A DNA stretch of 52,166 nucleotides from an uncultured Collinsella sp. (GTDB taxonomy: Bacteria > Actinomycetota > Coriobacteriia > Coriobacteriales > Coriobacteriaceae): NCBI GenBank assembly GCA_902496945.1, contig CABVDE010000010.1, positions 1 through 52,166 of the forward strand, written 5' to 3'. The notes under the pieces were generated by a model. The model was not told the origin of the DNA. It worked only from the letters and a program-made list of their open reading frames with translations, and made no database searches. Made by a program: the position numbers and the translations under genes. Shown piece after piece: positions 7,443-14,534 of the stretch. Each line of letters starts with the position of its first letter. Position 1 is the stretch's first letter.

Positions 7443-7790
7443 CTACTTTTGGCTGATGCTGGCGATGAGGGTGTCGGCTTTGGCGGCAATGACTTCATTG
7501 ATTTTTGCCTGCAGGGTCTCGTAGACCTCGATGGCTCGCTCGCCGGCGGGGGTGAGCGTGGATCCGCGGGCGCCGTCGCGCTCGATGAGCTTGCAACCCA
7601 GCTGTCCTTCTGCCTCATTCACAATGCGCCAGGCCTTGGAATAGGCCATGCCCATGCTTTTGGCGGCGCGGTTGAGCGAGTGCTCGCGGGCGATGCCCTG
7701 TAGCAGCAAAACGCAACCGTGACCGAACACGCCCGGCAGGTCTTTGTCGCACGATTGAATGACCAGCCGCGCCGTTGTCATGTACTCCAT
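7443..7790 (-). CDS. ModE-like winged-helix DNA-binding protein (no molybdate-binding domain)
   Basis: A 115-residue protein with the LysR/ModE-type N-terminal domain only. The hallmarks are LLLQGIAREHSLNRAAKSMG, then MAYSKAWRIVNEAE, LIERDGARGSTLTPAGERA and a helical end of ~30 residues. Full ModE regulators carry C-terminal molybdate-binding domains, which are absent here. The short family may sense molybdate through another subunit or act constitutively. I chose ATG 7790, with GGGGAG 11 bases upstream; GTG 7799 and ATG 7781 are alternatives. The gene is divergent from guaB with ~190 bases between. No molybdenum genes are visible nearby, so the target is unknown. Confidence 0.7.
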   Translation of the reverse strand: MEYMTTARLVIQSCDKDLPGVFGHGCVLLLQGIAREHSLNRAAKSMGMAYSKAWRIVNEAEGQLGCKLIERDGARGSTLTPAGERAIEVYETLQAKINEVIAAKADTLIASISQK

Positions 7791-7895
7791 GTGCCCCACG
7801 TCTCCCCGCTAAAGTGTTTGCTGGGCAAACGCAAAGCCTGCGTCAAGCCCTCGTGTGCTCTTCTTAAATCATGCATTGTAGCAGTCAAAGTGCGC

Positions 7896-7924
7896 TAAGA
7901 TACTTCCCCAGTATTGGGCGCCCA
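7896..7924 (+). promoter_or_regulatory. Probable guaB promoter -10 box and leader palindrome
   Basis: TAAGAT (7896-7901) is a reasonable -10 box; no good -35 box is seen. The perfect palindrome TGGGCGCCCA (7915-7924) follows in the leader, about 60 bases before the guaB start. Its role is not known. Confidence 0.35.
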
Positions 7925-7983
7925 AGGTTGGGCTGGGTCCTACGAGGCCTGCAGCCGACCGGTCGCATGGAAAAAGGAGAAAC

Positions 7984-9495
7984 ATGGCTACGTTCTTTCC
8001 CGGTGAGTCCCACACGTTTTCGGAGTATCTGCTGGTCCCTGGTTACTCGTCCTCGCAGTGCATCCCCAACAACGTCTCTCTTAAGACGCCGCTAACCCGC
8101 TTCAAGCGCGGTGAGAAGCCGGCAATCACCCTGAACATCCCCATGGTTTCCGCCATCATGCAGTCCGTCTCGGGCGTCGACATGGGTGTTGCGCTCGCTA
8201 CCGAGGGCGGCCTGTCCTTCATCTACGGTTCCCAGACCCCCGAGTCCGAGGCCGCCATGGTCAAGGCCGTCAAGGATCACAAGGCCGGCTTCGTCCAGTC
8301 CGATTCCACGCTGACCCCCGACATGACTATGGAGCAGGTCATCGAGCTCAAGGAGAAGACTGGCCACTCCACCATGCCGGTTACCGACGACGGCACTCCC
8401 AAGGGTAAGCTCTTGGGTATCGTCACCAGCCGCGACTATCGCCCCAGCCGCGATGACCGCCAGAAGAAGGTCTCCGAGTTCATGACTCCGCGTGAGCAGC
8501 TCATCGTGGGCGACAAGAACATCAGCCTCAAGGTCGCCAACGACGTCATTTGGGACAACAAGCTCAACGCCCTGCCCATCGTCGACGACAACGATCACCT
8601 CATGGGCATCGTCTTCCGCAAGGACTACGACAGCCACAAGACCAACCCCAACGAGTTGCTCGATAATGACAAGCGCTACATGGTTGGCGCCGGTATCAAC
8701 ACCCGCGACTATGCCGAGCGCGTGCCGCTGCTCATCGAGGCCGGTGCCGATGTCCTGTGCATCGACTCCTCCGAGGGCTTCAGCGAGTGGCAGAAGCGCA
8801 CCATCGAGTGGATCCGCGCCAACTACGGCGAGGATGTCAAGGTCGGCGCCGGTAACGTCGTCGATGCCGAGGGCTTCCGCTTTTTGGCCGACTGCGGTGC
8901 CGACTTCATCAAGGTCGGTATCGGCGGCGGTTCCATCTGCATCACCCGCGAGACCAAGGGAATCGGCCGTGGTCAGGCCACCGCGCTGATCGACGTCTGC
9001 CGCGCCCGTGACGAGTACTACGAGGAGACCGGTATCTACGTGCCCGTGTGCTCCGACGGCGGCATTGTCTATGACTACCACATGACGCTCGCCCTTGCCA
9101 TGGGTGCCGACTTTATGATGCTGGGCCGCTACTTCGCCCGCTTCGACGAGAGCCCGACCGAGCGCGTCAACGTCAACGGCCAGTACATGAAGGAGTACTG
9201 GGGCGAGGGTTCTGCACGTGCCCGCAACTGGCAGCGCTACGACCTGGGTGGTGCCGCGAAGCTCAGCTTCGTCGAGGGCGTCGACTCCTACGTGCCTTAC
9301 GCCGGCTCCCTCAAGGACGGCGTGGGCGGAACGCTCTATAAGGTCAAGTCCACGATGTGCAACTGCGGCGCCCTCTCGATCCCCGAGCTCCAGGAAAAGG
9401 CACGCCTAACCCTGGTCAGCTCCACCTCCATCGTCGAAGGTGGCGCCCATGACGTAGTAGTGAAAGACTCTCAGCAGTCCGTAACCTATCGATAA
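7984..9495 (+). CDS. guaB: IMP dehydrogenase, Tritrichomonas-like type
   Basis: A 503-residue enzyme that oxidises IMP to XMP with NAD, the committed step of guanine nucleotide synthesis in the cytoplasm. ATG 7984 follows AAAAAGGAG. A TIM barrel is interrupted by a CBS pair at about residues 105-225. The catalytic loop GGGSICITRE holds Cys319, the flap has Arg418-Tyr419 (RNWQRYD), and Asp261 lies in LCIDSS. By direct counting these numbers equal those of T. foetus IMPDH, as does the total length. Lys310 and Glu431, the pair linked to low mycophenolate affinity in that enzyme, are also present. The C-terminus IVEGGAHDVVVKD matches too. This is not the usual bacterial GPGSICTTR type. No other guanine gene is adjacent. 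Confidence 0.95.
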   Translation: MATFFPGESHTFSEYLLVPGYSSSQCIPNNVSLKTPLTRFKRGEKPAITLNIPMVSAIMQSVSGVDMGVALATEGGLSFIYGSQTPESEAAMVKAVKDHKAGFVQSDSTLTPDMTMEQVIELKEKTGHSTMPVTDDGTPKGKLLGIVTSRDYRPSRDDRQKKVSEFMTPREQLIVGDKNISLKVANDVIWDNKLNALPIVDDNDHLMGIVFRKDYDSHKTNPNELLDNDKRYMVGAGINTRDYAERVPLLIEAGADVLCIDSSEGFSEWQKRTIEWIRANYGEDVKVGAGNVVDAEGFRFLADCGADFIKVGIGGGSICITRETKGIGRGQATALIDVCRARDEYYEETGIYVPVCSDGGIVYDYHMTLALAMGADFMMLGRYFARFDESPTERVNVNGQYMKEYWGEGSARARNWQRYDLGGAAKLSFVEGVDSYVPYAGSLKDGVGGTLYKVKSTMCNCGALSIPELQEKARLTLVSSTSIVEGGAHDVVVKDSQQSVTYR

Positions 9496-9500
9496 GCTGC

Positions 9501-9594
9501 TTTCCCAAGCACCGCACCTTGCCGTTCAAACCGTCGCTCGCGTACCAAAGTACGCGTCGCTCCTCTTTCACGGCAATCTGCGGCACTTGGAAAA
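9501..9594. repeat. Imperfect long palindrome after guaB (copy 2 of an intergenic repeat)
   Basis: Arms 9501-9525 and 9570-9594 pair at 20 of 25 positions. Inside is a smaller perfect stem (GCGTAC, loop CAAA, GTACGC; 9540-9555), flanked by the direct repeats CGTCGCTC. Bases 9521-9542 match 3783-3804 at 20 of 22 positions. It may terminate guaB transcription. No T-tract is present. Confidence 0.55.
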
Positions 9595-9657
9595 CCCGAC
9601 CATGCTTGAGCGGGTAGCAATTAGCGGTTGATTCACAACCACGTTATTAAGATAAAG

Positions 9658-9688
9658 CGAGATGCCTGCAAGTCGTAGGCAACTCGCT
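9658..9688 (+). other. Small hairpin in the leuS upstream region
   Basis: GCGAG and TGCCT pair with AGGCA and CTCGC around an A-A mismatch and a nine-base loop. It lies 65 bases before the large nested hairpin. Function unknown. Confidence 0.35.
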
Positions 9689-9723
9689 TGTCGTATTTGC
9701 TATCATCAGTCAAGTTAACCTTA

Positions 9724-9842
9724 GGGTCGGTCGGCTTGGCTTTGTTCGCTACAAGTTCCGCACGCAAAGAAGAGCACTTAACGTGCTCTTCGTCTTGCGC
9801 AGGACTGTCCGCAGTAGCGAATAAAGCCAAGCCGACCGACCC
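9724..9842 (+). promoter_or_regulatory. 119-base nested hairpin immediately upstream of leuS
   Basis: Arms 9724-9752 and 9814-9842 are complementary at 28 of 29 positions. The interior holds a second stem built from CGCAA and AAGAGCAC with their complements around TTAA. It ends ~12 bases before the leuS ribosome site. There is no T-box sequence, no obvious Leu-codon leader peptide and no T-tract. It could be a structured mRNA leader or a miniature inverted-repeat element inserted there. Confidence 0.55.
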
Positions 9843-9865
9843 CAGCTAAGATTAAAGGAGCTGAT

Positions 9866-12442
9866 ATGTGCGATTGCACAGATCATAAGGACGAGATCCC
9901 TGCCTACGACGCGCGGGCCATTGAGTCCAAGTGGATGAAGGCCTGGGAGGACTCCAACCTCTTTGCCGTCGACACCGACGCCAGCAAGCCCAAGAAGTAT
10001 GTGCTCGAGATGTTCCCGTATCCGTCGGGCGACCTGCACATGGGCCACGCGCGCAACTACACCATCGGCGATGCCATGGCCCGTCAGGCTCGCATGCGCG
10101 GCTACGACGTGCTGCATCCCATCGGCTTTGATGCCTTTGGCCTGCCCGCCGAGAACGCCGCCATCAAGCACAACACGCAGGCTGCCGCCTGGACGTATAA
10201 GAACATGGATCAGGCGCTCGCCACGATGAAGCGCATGGGCTTCTCCTACGATCTGGATCGCATGGTCAAGACCTGCAGCCCCGACTACTACCGTTGGGGC
10301 CAGTGGATCTTTGAGAAGATGTGGGAAAAGGGCCTGGTCTACCGCAAGAAGAACCCGGTGAACTGGTGCCCCACCTGCAAGACCGTTCTGGCCAACGAGC
10401 AGGTCACCGAGGGCAAGTGCTGGCGTTGTGGCACCGAGCCCGAGAAGCGCGATCTTGAGCAGTGGTACTTCAAGATTACCGAGTACTCCCAGGAGCTGCT
10501 CGACGACCTGGAGAAGCTCCCCGGCTGGCCCGAGCGCGTAAAGCAGATGCAGGCCAACTGGATCGGCCGCTCCGAGGGCGCCGAGGTCGACTTTACCCTG
10601 TGCGACAAGGATGGCGAGCCCATCGAGGGCGATGAGGGCAAGATCACCGTCTTCACCACGCGTGCCGATACGCTCTTTGGCGTGTCCTTCTTTGTCCTTG
10701 CCCCCGAGTACGCGCGTCTGCACGAGCTCGTCGAGGGTACGGAGTACGAGGAGGCCGTCACCAAGATCGTCGAGGATTCCAAGCACATCTCTGCCGTCGA
10801 GCGTGCCCAGGGCACCCTCGAGAAGCACGGCGCCTTTACGGGCCGCTATGTGGTGAACCCCGTCAACGGCGAGAAGGTCCCCGTGTGGGTTGCCGACTAC
10901 GTCGTGGCCGACTACGGCACCGGTGCCGTCATGGCTGTTCCCTGCGGTGACCAGCGCGACTTTGAGTTCGCCCGCAAGTATGACCTGCCGATCGTGCCGA
11001 TCATCCTGGACGATGACGACCGCGCAGCCGTCGAGGCTAACGGTGAGACCATCGATACCTTCCATGCCGAGACCGTCGACTGGGATTGCGCCCACGCTGC
11101 CGAGGGCACGCTCGTCCAGTCCGGCAAGTACACCGGCATGCGCGGCGGCAAGCACTCCGAGGGCGAGGCTGCGATCGTGGCCGACCTCGAGGCCATGGGC
11201 TGCGGTCGTCGTAAGGTCGAGTTCCGTCTGCGCGACTGGCTCATCAGCCGCCAGCGCTATTGGGGCAACCCCATCCCGGCCATTCACTGCGAGCACTGCG
11301 GTATCGTGCCCGTGCCCGAGGATCAGCTGCCGGTGACGCTGCCCGAGAACCTGGACCTGGGTGCCGGCGAGACTCTCGCCGAGTGCAAGGATTTCTACGA
11401 GACCACCTGCCCGGTCTGCGGTCGCCCGGCCAAGCGCGAGACCGATACCATGGACACCTTCACCTGCTCCAGCTGGTATTACCTGCGCTACACCGATCCG
11501 CACAACACCGAGCTGCCCTTCTCCCGCGAGGCTGCCGACCGTTGGATGCCCGTCGATAACTACATCGGCGGCATCGAGCACGCCATTTTGCACCTGCTCT
11601 ACAGCCGCTTCTTTACCAAGGCGCTGCGCGACCTGGGCCTGCTGAGCGTGGACGAGCCCTTCACCAACCTGCTGTGCCAGGGCATGGTCAAGGACGAGAA
11701 TGGCGACACCATGTCCAAGTCCAAGGGCAACGTCGTGCCCCCGAGCTCGGTCATCGAGCCCTACGGCGCCGACACCATGCGTCTGGCGATCCTGTTTATC
11801 GCCCCGCCCGAGAAGGACTTCGACTGGGATCCCAAGGCCGTTGAGGGCGCAAACCGTTTCATCAAGCGCGCCTGGCGTATCGTTTGGCAGCTCGTCCAGT
11901 CGGGCGACGCCAACGTGGCCTTCGACAAGTCCGTGCTCGACGAGGCCGCGCTCAAGCTCTATCGCGAGCGTCACCGCACCATCGCCAAGTGCACCGAGGA
12001 CTTTGATCGCGGCCAGTTCAACACCGCGATCTCGGCTGTCATGGAGCTTGTCAACGCGGCGAGCGCCTATCTCAACGCCAACGAGGGCGCTTCCCGTGAC
12101 AAGGCCCTGTGCTATGGCGTGGCCAAGGACATCGTGAGCGTCTTGGCGCCCATCTGCCCGTTCTGGGCCGATGAGCTGTGGCACGAGGCGCTCGGCTGCG
12201 AGGGCAATGCCTACACCGCCGCCTGGCCCGAGTTCGACCTGGCCGAGTCCATCGAGGACACGGTGCAGATCGTGGTCCAGGTGCTCGGCAAGGTTCGCGG
12301 CCGCATCGACGTGGCCCGCGATGCCTCCAACGAGGAGATGCAGGCTGCCGCCGAGGTCGCCGTCGCCAAGTGGCTCGAGGGCAAGACGGTCGTCAAGGCC
12401 ATCTGCGTGCCCGGCAAGCTGGTCAACCTGGTGGTCAAGTAA
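9866..12442 (+). CDS. leuS: Leucyl-tRNA synthetase
   Basis: An 858-residue class I synthetase that charges tRNA-Leu with leucine using ATP. ATG 9866 follows AAAGGAG with good spacing. The catalytic HIGH motif appears as HMGH (58-61) in PYPSGDLHMGHARNY and the KMSKS motif as MSKSK (616-620). Between them lie the editing (CP1) domain, with FTTRADTLFG, and two zinc-ribbon-like CPTC/CWRC and CEHC pairs. The C-terminal anticodon-binding and appended domains follow. It is complete and of normal length for bacterial LeuRS. It is transcribed alone, between the large leader hairpin and a strong terminator. Confidence 0.97.
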   Translation: MCDCTDHKDEIPAYDARAIESKWMKAWEDSNLFAVDTDASKPKKYVLEMFPYPSGDLHMGHARNYTIGDAMARQARMRGYDVLHPIGFDAFGLPAENAAIKHNTQAAAWTYKNMDQALATMKRMGFSYDLDRMVKTCSPDYYRWGQWIFEKMWEKGLVYRKKNPVNWCPTCKTVLANEQVTEGKCWRCGTEPEKRDLEQWYFKITEYSQELLDDLEKLPGWPERVKQMQANWIGRSEGAEVDFTLCDKDGEPIEGDEGKITVFTTRADTLFGVSFFVLAPEYARLHELVEGTEYEEAVTKIVEDSKHISAVERAQGTLEKHGAFTGRYVVNPVNGEKVPVWVADYVVADYGTGAVMAVPCGDQRDFEFARKYDLPIVPIILDDDDRAAVEANGETIDTFHAETVDWDCAHAAEGTLVQSGKYTGMRGGKHSEGEAAIVADLEAMGCGRRKVEFRLRDWLISRQRYWGNPIPAIHCEHCGIVPVPEDQLPVTLPENLDLGAGETLAECKDFYETTCPVCGRPAKRETDTMDTFTCSSWYYLRYTDPHNTELPFSREAADRWMPVDNYIGGIEHAILHLLYSRFFTKALRDLGLLSVDEPFTNLLCQGMVKDENGDTMSKSKGNVVPPSSVIEPYGADTMRLAILFIAPPEKDFDWDPKAVEGANRFIKRAWRIVWQLVQSGDANVAFDKSVLDEAALKLYRERHRTIAKCTEDFDRGQFNTAISAVMELVNAASAYLNANEGASRDKALCYGVAKDIVSVLAPICPFWADELWHEALGCEGNAYTAAWPEFDLAESIEDTVQIVVQVLGKVRGRIDVARDASNEEMQAAAEVAVAKWLEGKTVVKAICVPGKLVNLVVK

Positions 12443-12467
12443 GCACTGCGCGCATAGCTGACATGAA

Positions 12468-12507
12468 AAAGCGAGGGGCGATTCCGCAGGGAGTCGCCCC
12501 TCGCTTT
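12468..12507 (+). terminator. leuS intrinsic terminator
   Basis: A 14-bp stem (AAAGCGAGGGGCGA with TCGCCCCTCGCTTT) around a 12-base loop, 25 bases after the leuS stop. The stem itself ends in T residues. Confidence 0.8.
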
Positions 12508-12592
12508 GGTTATGGATACTTGCGACAACACCCAATTATCCATTTCTTGTGGAGAACCTGTGCGTACGCTGACCTGCGGATTTGTATGACGG

Positions 12593-12621
12593 TTGCACGT
12601 TTCCGCAGCTATTGCTATAGT
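12593..12621 (+). promoter_or_regulatory. Strong promoter for the rimP-nusA-infB operon
   Basis: TTGCAC (12593-12598), a 17-base spacer and TATAGT (12616-12621) form a near-consensus housekeeping promoter. Transcription should start near 12628. Confidence 0.8.
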
Positions 12622-12646
12622 TTGCTTGCAAATGAAGTTGTAATTG

Positions 12647-12679
12647 AAAGAAGTGGGGTTTCGGCCCCGCTTCTTTTTT
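12647..12679 (+). terminator. Intrinsic terminator in the rimP leader (attenuator)
   Basis: AAAGAAGTGGGG (12647-12658) pairs with CCCCGCTTCTTT (12665-12676), with one G-T pair, and runs into a T-tract. It lies about 20 bases after the predicted start and 20 bases before rimP. Most transcripts should stop here unless read-through is controlled. NusA, encoded downstream, modulates such hairpins. Confidence 0.75.
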
Positions 12680-12699
12680 ATATGGATGGAGGTGCCGCA

Positions 12700-13194
12700 A
12701 TGGTCAAGACAAAGACCGAGCAGGCGATCATCGACGCGCTCGAGGCCGTCGCTCCCCAGCACGATGTCGACATTGTCGACGTCGAGCTCGTGGGTGCCAC
12801 CAAGGCCCCCTGCGTGCGCGTGCGTATCGAGGGTGCCGAGGGGCAGAGCCTGTCGCTCAACGACGTCACGGCCAACACCAAGTGGGTCGGCGACGTGATC
12901 GAGGAGCTCGACCCCATCTCTTCGAGCTATACGCTCGAGGTGTCGAGCCCAGGCATGGCGCGCCCGCTGCGCCGCCCGTGCGACTTTGCCCGCTTTGTGG
13001 GCGAGGACTGCGAGCTCACCTCCACCGCCACCGAGGGCCGTCGCAAGTACGCCGGCAAGATTGCCGCTGCGACCGAGACCGACGTGACCCTCGAGCTCGA
13101 GGACGGCGAGTCCGTTACCCTCGATTTCTCTGATGTTAAAAAGTGCAAGTTGAAGCCCACCTACGACTTCAAGCCCGCGAAGGAAGGAAAGTAA
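12700..13194 (+). CDS. rimP: Ribosome maturation factor RimP
   Basis: A 164-residue cytoplasmic protein needed for late 30S subunit assembly. ATG 12700 is chosen because TGGAGG stands eight bases upstream; ATG 12682 has no ribosome site. The N-terminal domain contains VDVELVGATKAPCVRVRIEG, the middle has LEVSSPGMARPLRRPCDFARF, a highly conserved RimP block, and the C-terminal SH3-like barrel includes VTLELEDGESVTLDFSDVKK. It is the first gene of the operon, one base before nusA, the standard rimP-nusA order. Confidence 0.93.
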   Translation: MVKTKTEQAIIDALEAVAPQHDVDIVDVELVGATKAPCVRVRIEGAEGQSLSLNDVTANTKWVGDVIEELDPISSSYTLEVSSPGMARPLRRPCDFARFVGEDCELTSTATEGRRKYAGKIAAATETDVTLELEDGESVTLDFSDVKKCKLKPTYDFKPAKEGK

Positions 13195-13195
13195 G

Positions 13196-14443
13196 ATGGC
13201 AGCATCCGACATGATGTCCGCCCTGATGGAGCTTTGCCAGGAGAAGCACATCGACCAGCTCTACCTGATCGACCGCCTGGAGCAGTCGCTCGCCAAGAGC
13301 TATGCCGAGATCCTGCATCTTGAGTGGGGCGCCAAGGTGACCATCGACCGCACCACCGGCAAGATCTACGTCTACCGCCTGGAGCCGATCGACGATTCCA
13401 TGGACGAGGAAGGTAACTTCACCGAGTTCGAGGAGATCGACGTCACCCCCAAGAACACGAGCCGCATCGCCGCCCAGCACGCCAAGGCCGAGATCAACGC
13501 CATCGTGCGCAACTCCGCCCGCGAGCAGATCTATGAGGAGTTCTCCGGCCGCATCGGTGACCTCATCAGCGGTACCGTGCTGCAGTCTACGCCCGACTTC
13601 ACGATCGTCAAGATCCGCGAGGGCGTCGAGGCCGAGCTTCCGCACTTCGATCAGCGCCGTTACGAGAACGAGCGCAACGAGCGACCGATGGGCGAGCGCT
13701 ACCTGCACAATCAGCACATCAAGGCCGTAATCATCGACGTTCGCGACCCCAACTCCAACCTGCAGCCGGTTCGCGGCGAGCACAGCCGTCCGCCGATTGT
13801 CATCTCCCGTACCCACCCCGAGCTCATGCGTCGTCTGTTTGAGCAGGAGGTGCCCGAGATCTATGAGGGCACCGTCCAGATCAAGTCGATCGCCCGCGAG
13901 CCCGGCCAGCGCTCCAAGGTCGCCGTCCACTCGCTCGACGACCGTCTGGATCCTGTGGGCGCCTGCGTCGGCCCCAAGGGCAGCCGTGTTCGCGCGGTCG
14001 TGGGCGAGCTCCGTGGCGAGCGCGTCGACGTCATCCTGTGGGATGCCGATCCTGCCGTCTACGTCGCTAACGCCCTGTCGCCTGCCAAGGTCACCCGCGT
14101 CCTCATCGACGAGGAGAAGGCCTACGCCGGCGTCATCGTGCCCGATGACCAGCTGTCCCTCGCCATTGGCAAGGAGGGCCAGAACGCCCGCCTCGCCGCG
14201 CGTCTGACCGGCTGGCACATCGACATCAAGTCCGAGACGCTTGCCGCCGACATCCTCAAGAACGTTCCCGTTCACGAGGAGCCCGCCGCCGACCTGATCG
14301 GTGACGAGGAGGACGAGGACGTCCGTCGCTGCGAGTACGTGTCCGAGGACGGCATCCAGTGCCGCAACCAGGCTCGTCCCGGCTCCCGTTTCTGCGGTGT
14401 CCACGACACCGACGTCTTCGATGATGCGGAGGACCTGATCTAG
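13196..14443 (+). CDS. nusA: Transcription factor NusA with a cysteine-rich C-terminal tail
   Basis: A 415-residue RNA polymerase-binding factor for pausing, termination and antitermination. Order of parts: N-terminal polymerase-binding domain (1-~125), S1 domain (with GDLISGTVLQS), KH1 (VGACVGPKGSRVRAVV) and KH2 (LAIGKEGQNARLAARLTGW). The C-terminal acidic repeats of E. coli are absent. Instead a tail of ~60 residues carries Cys379, Cys389, Cys400 and His403 in a C-x9-C-x10-C-x2-H arrangement that could bind zinc. No ylxR gene follows, although it usually sits next to nusA in Gram-positives. ATG 13196 follows GAAGGAAAG. The KH-domain order supports full function. Confidence 0.95.
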   Translation: MAASDMMSALMELCQEKHIDQLYLIDRLEQSLAKSYAEILHLEWGAKVTIDRTTGKIYVYRLEPIDDSMDEEGNFTEFEEIDVTPKNTSRIAAQHAKAEINAIVRNSAREQIYEEFSGRIGDLISGTVLQSTPDFTIVKIREGVEAELPHFDQRRYENERNERPMGERYLHNQHIKAVIIDVRDPNSNLQPVRGEHSRPPIVISRTHPELMRRLFEQEVPEIYEGTVQIKSIAREPGQRSKVAVHSLDDRLDPVGACVGPKGSRVRAVVGELRGERVDVILWDADPAVYVANALSPAKVTRVLIDEEKAYAGVIVPDDQLSLAIGKEGQNARLAARLTGWHIDIKSETLAADILKNVPVHEEPAADLIGDEEDEDVRRCEYVSEDGIQCRNQARPGSRFCGVHDTDVFDDAEDLI

Positions 14444-14534
14444 CGCGCGGTCGCGCCGGGCAGGCCCCGGCGCATCTCCCGCGCCCGTTCAGTCTCTAGG
14501 CACCCAAGGTGCCAGAAAGGGTAGGTGAAGTCAT

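Noticed and set aside
7214..7618. Minus-strand frame across the spacer and the ModE-like gene
   Set aside because: It overlaps the real ModE-like frame on the same strand in another phase and shows no family features.
9601..9865. T-box riboswitch for leuS
   Set aside because: No GGGTGGNACCGCG-like sequence, no AGAGAG motif and no terminator with a T-tract; only plain nested inverted repeats.
9749..12535. A 928-codon open frame antisense to leuS, and similar long minus-strand frames opposite infB, ileS, recG and ffh
   Set aside because: They arise from GC-rich codon bias in the real genes. The predicted proteins are low-complexity, have no motifs and no ribosome sites.
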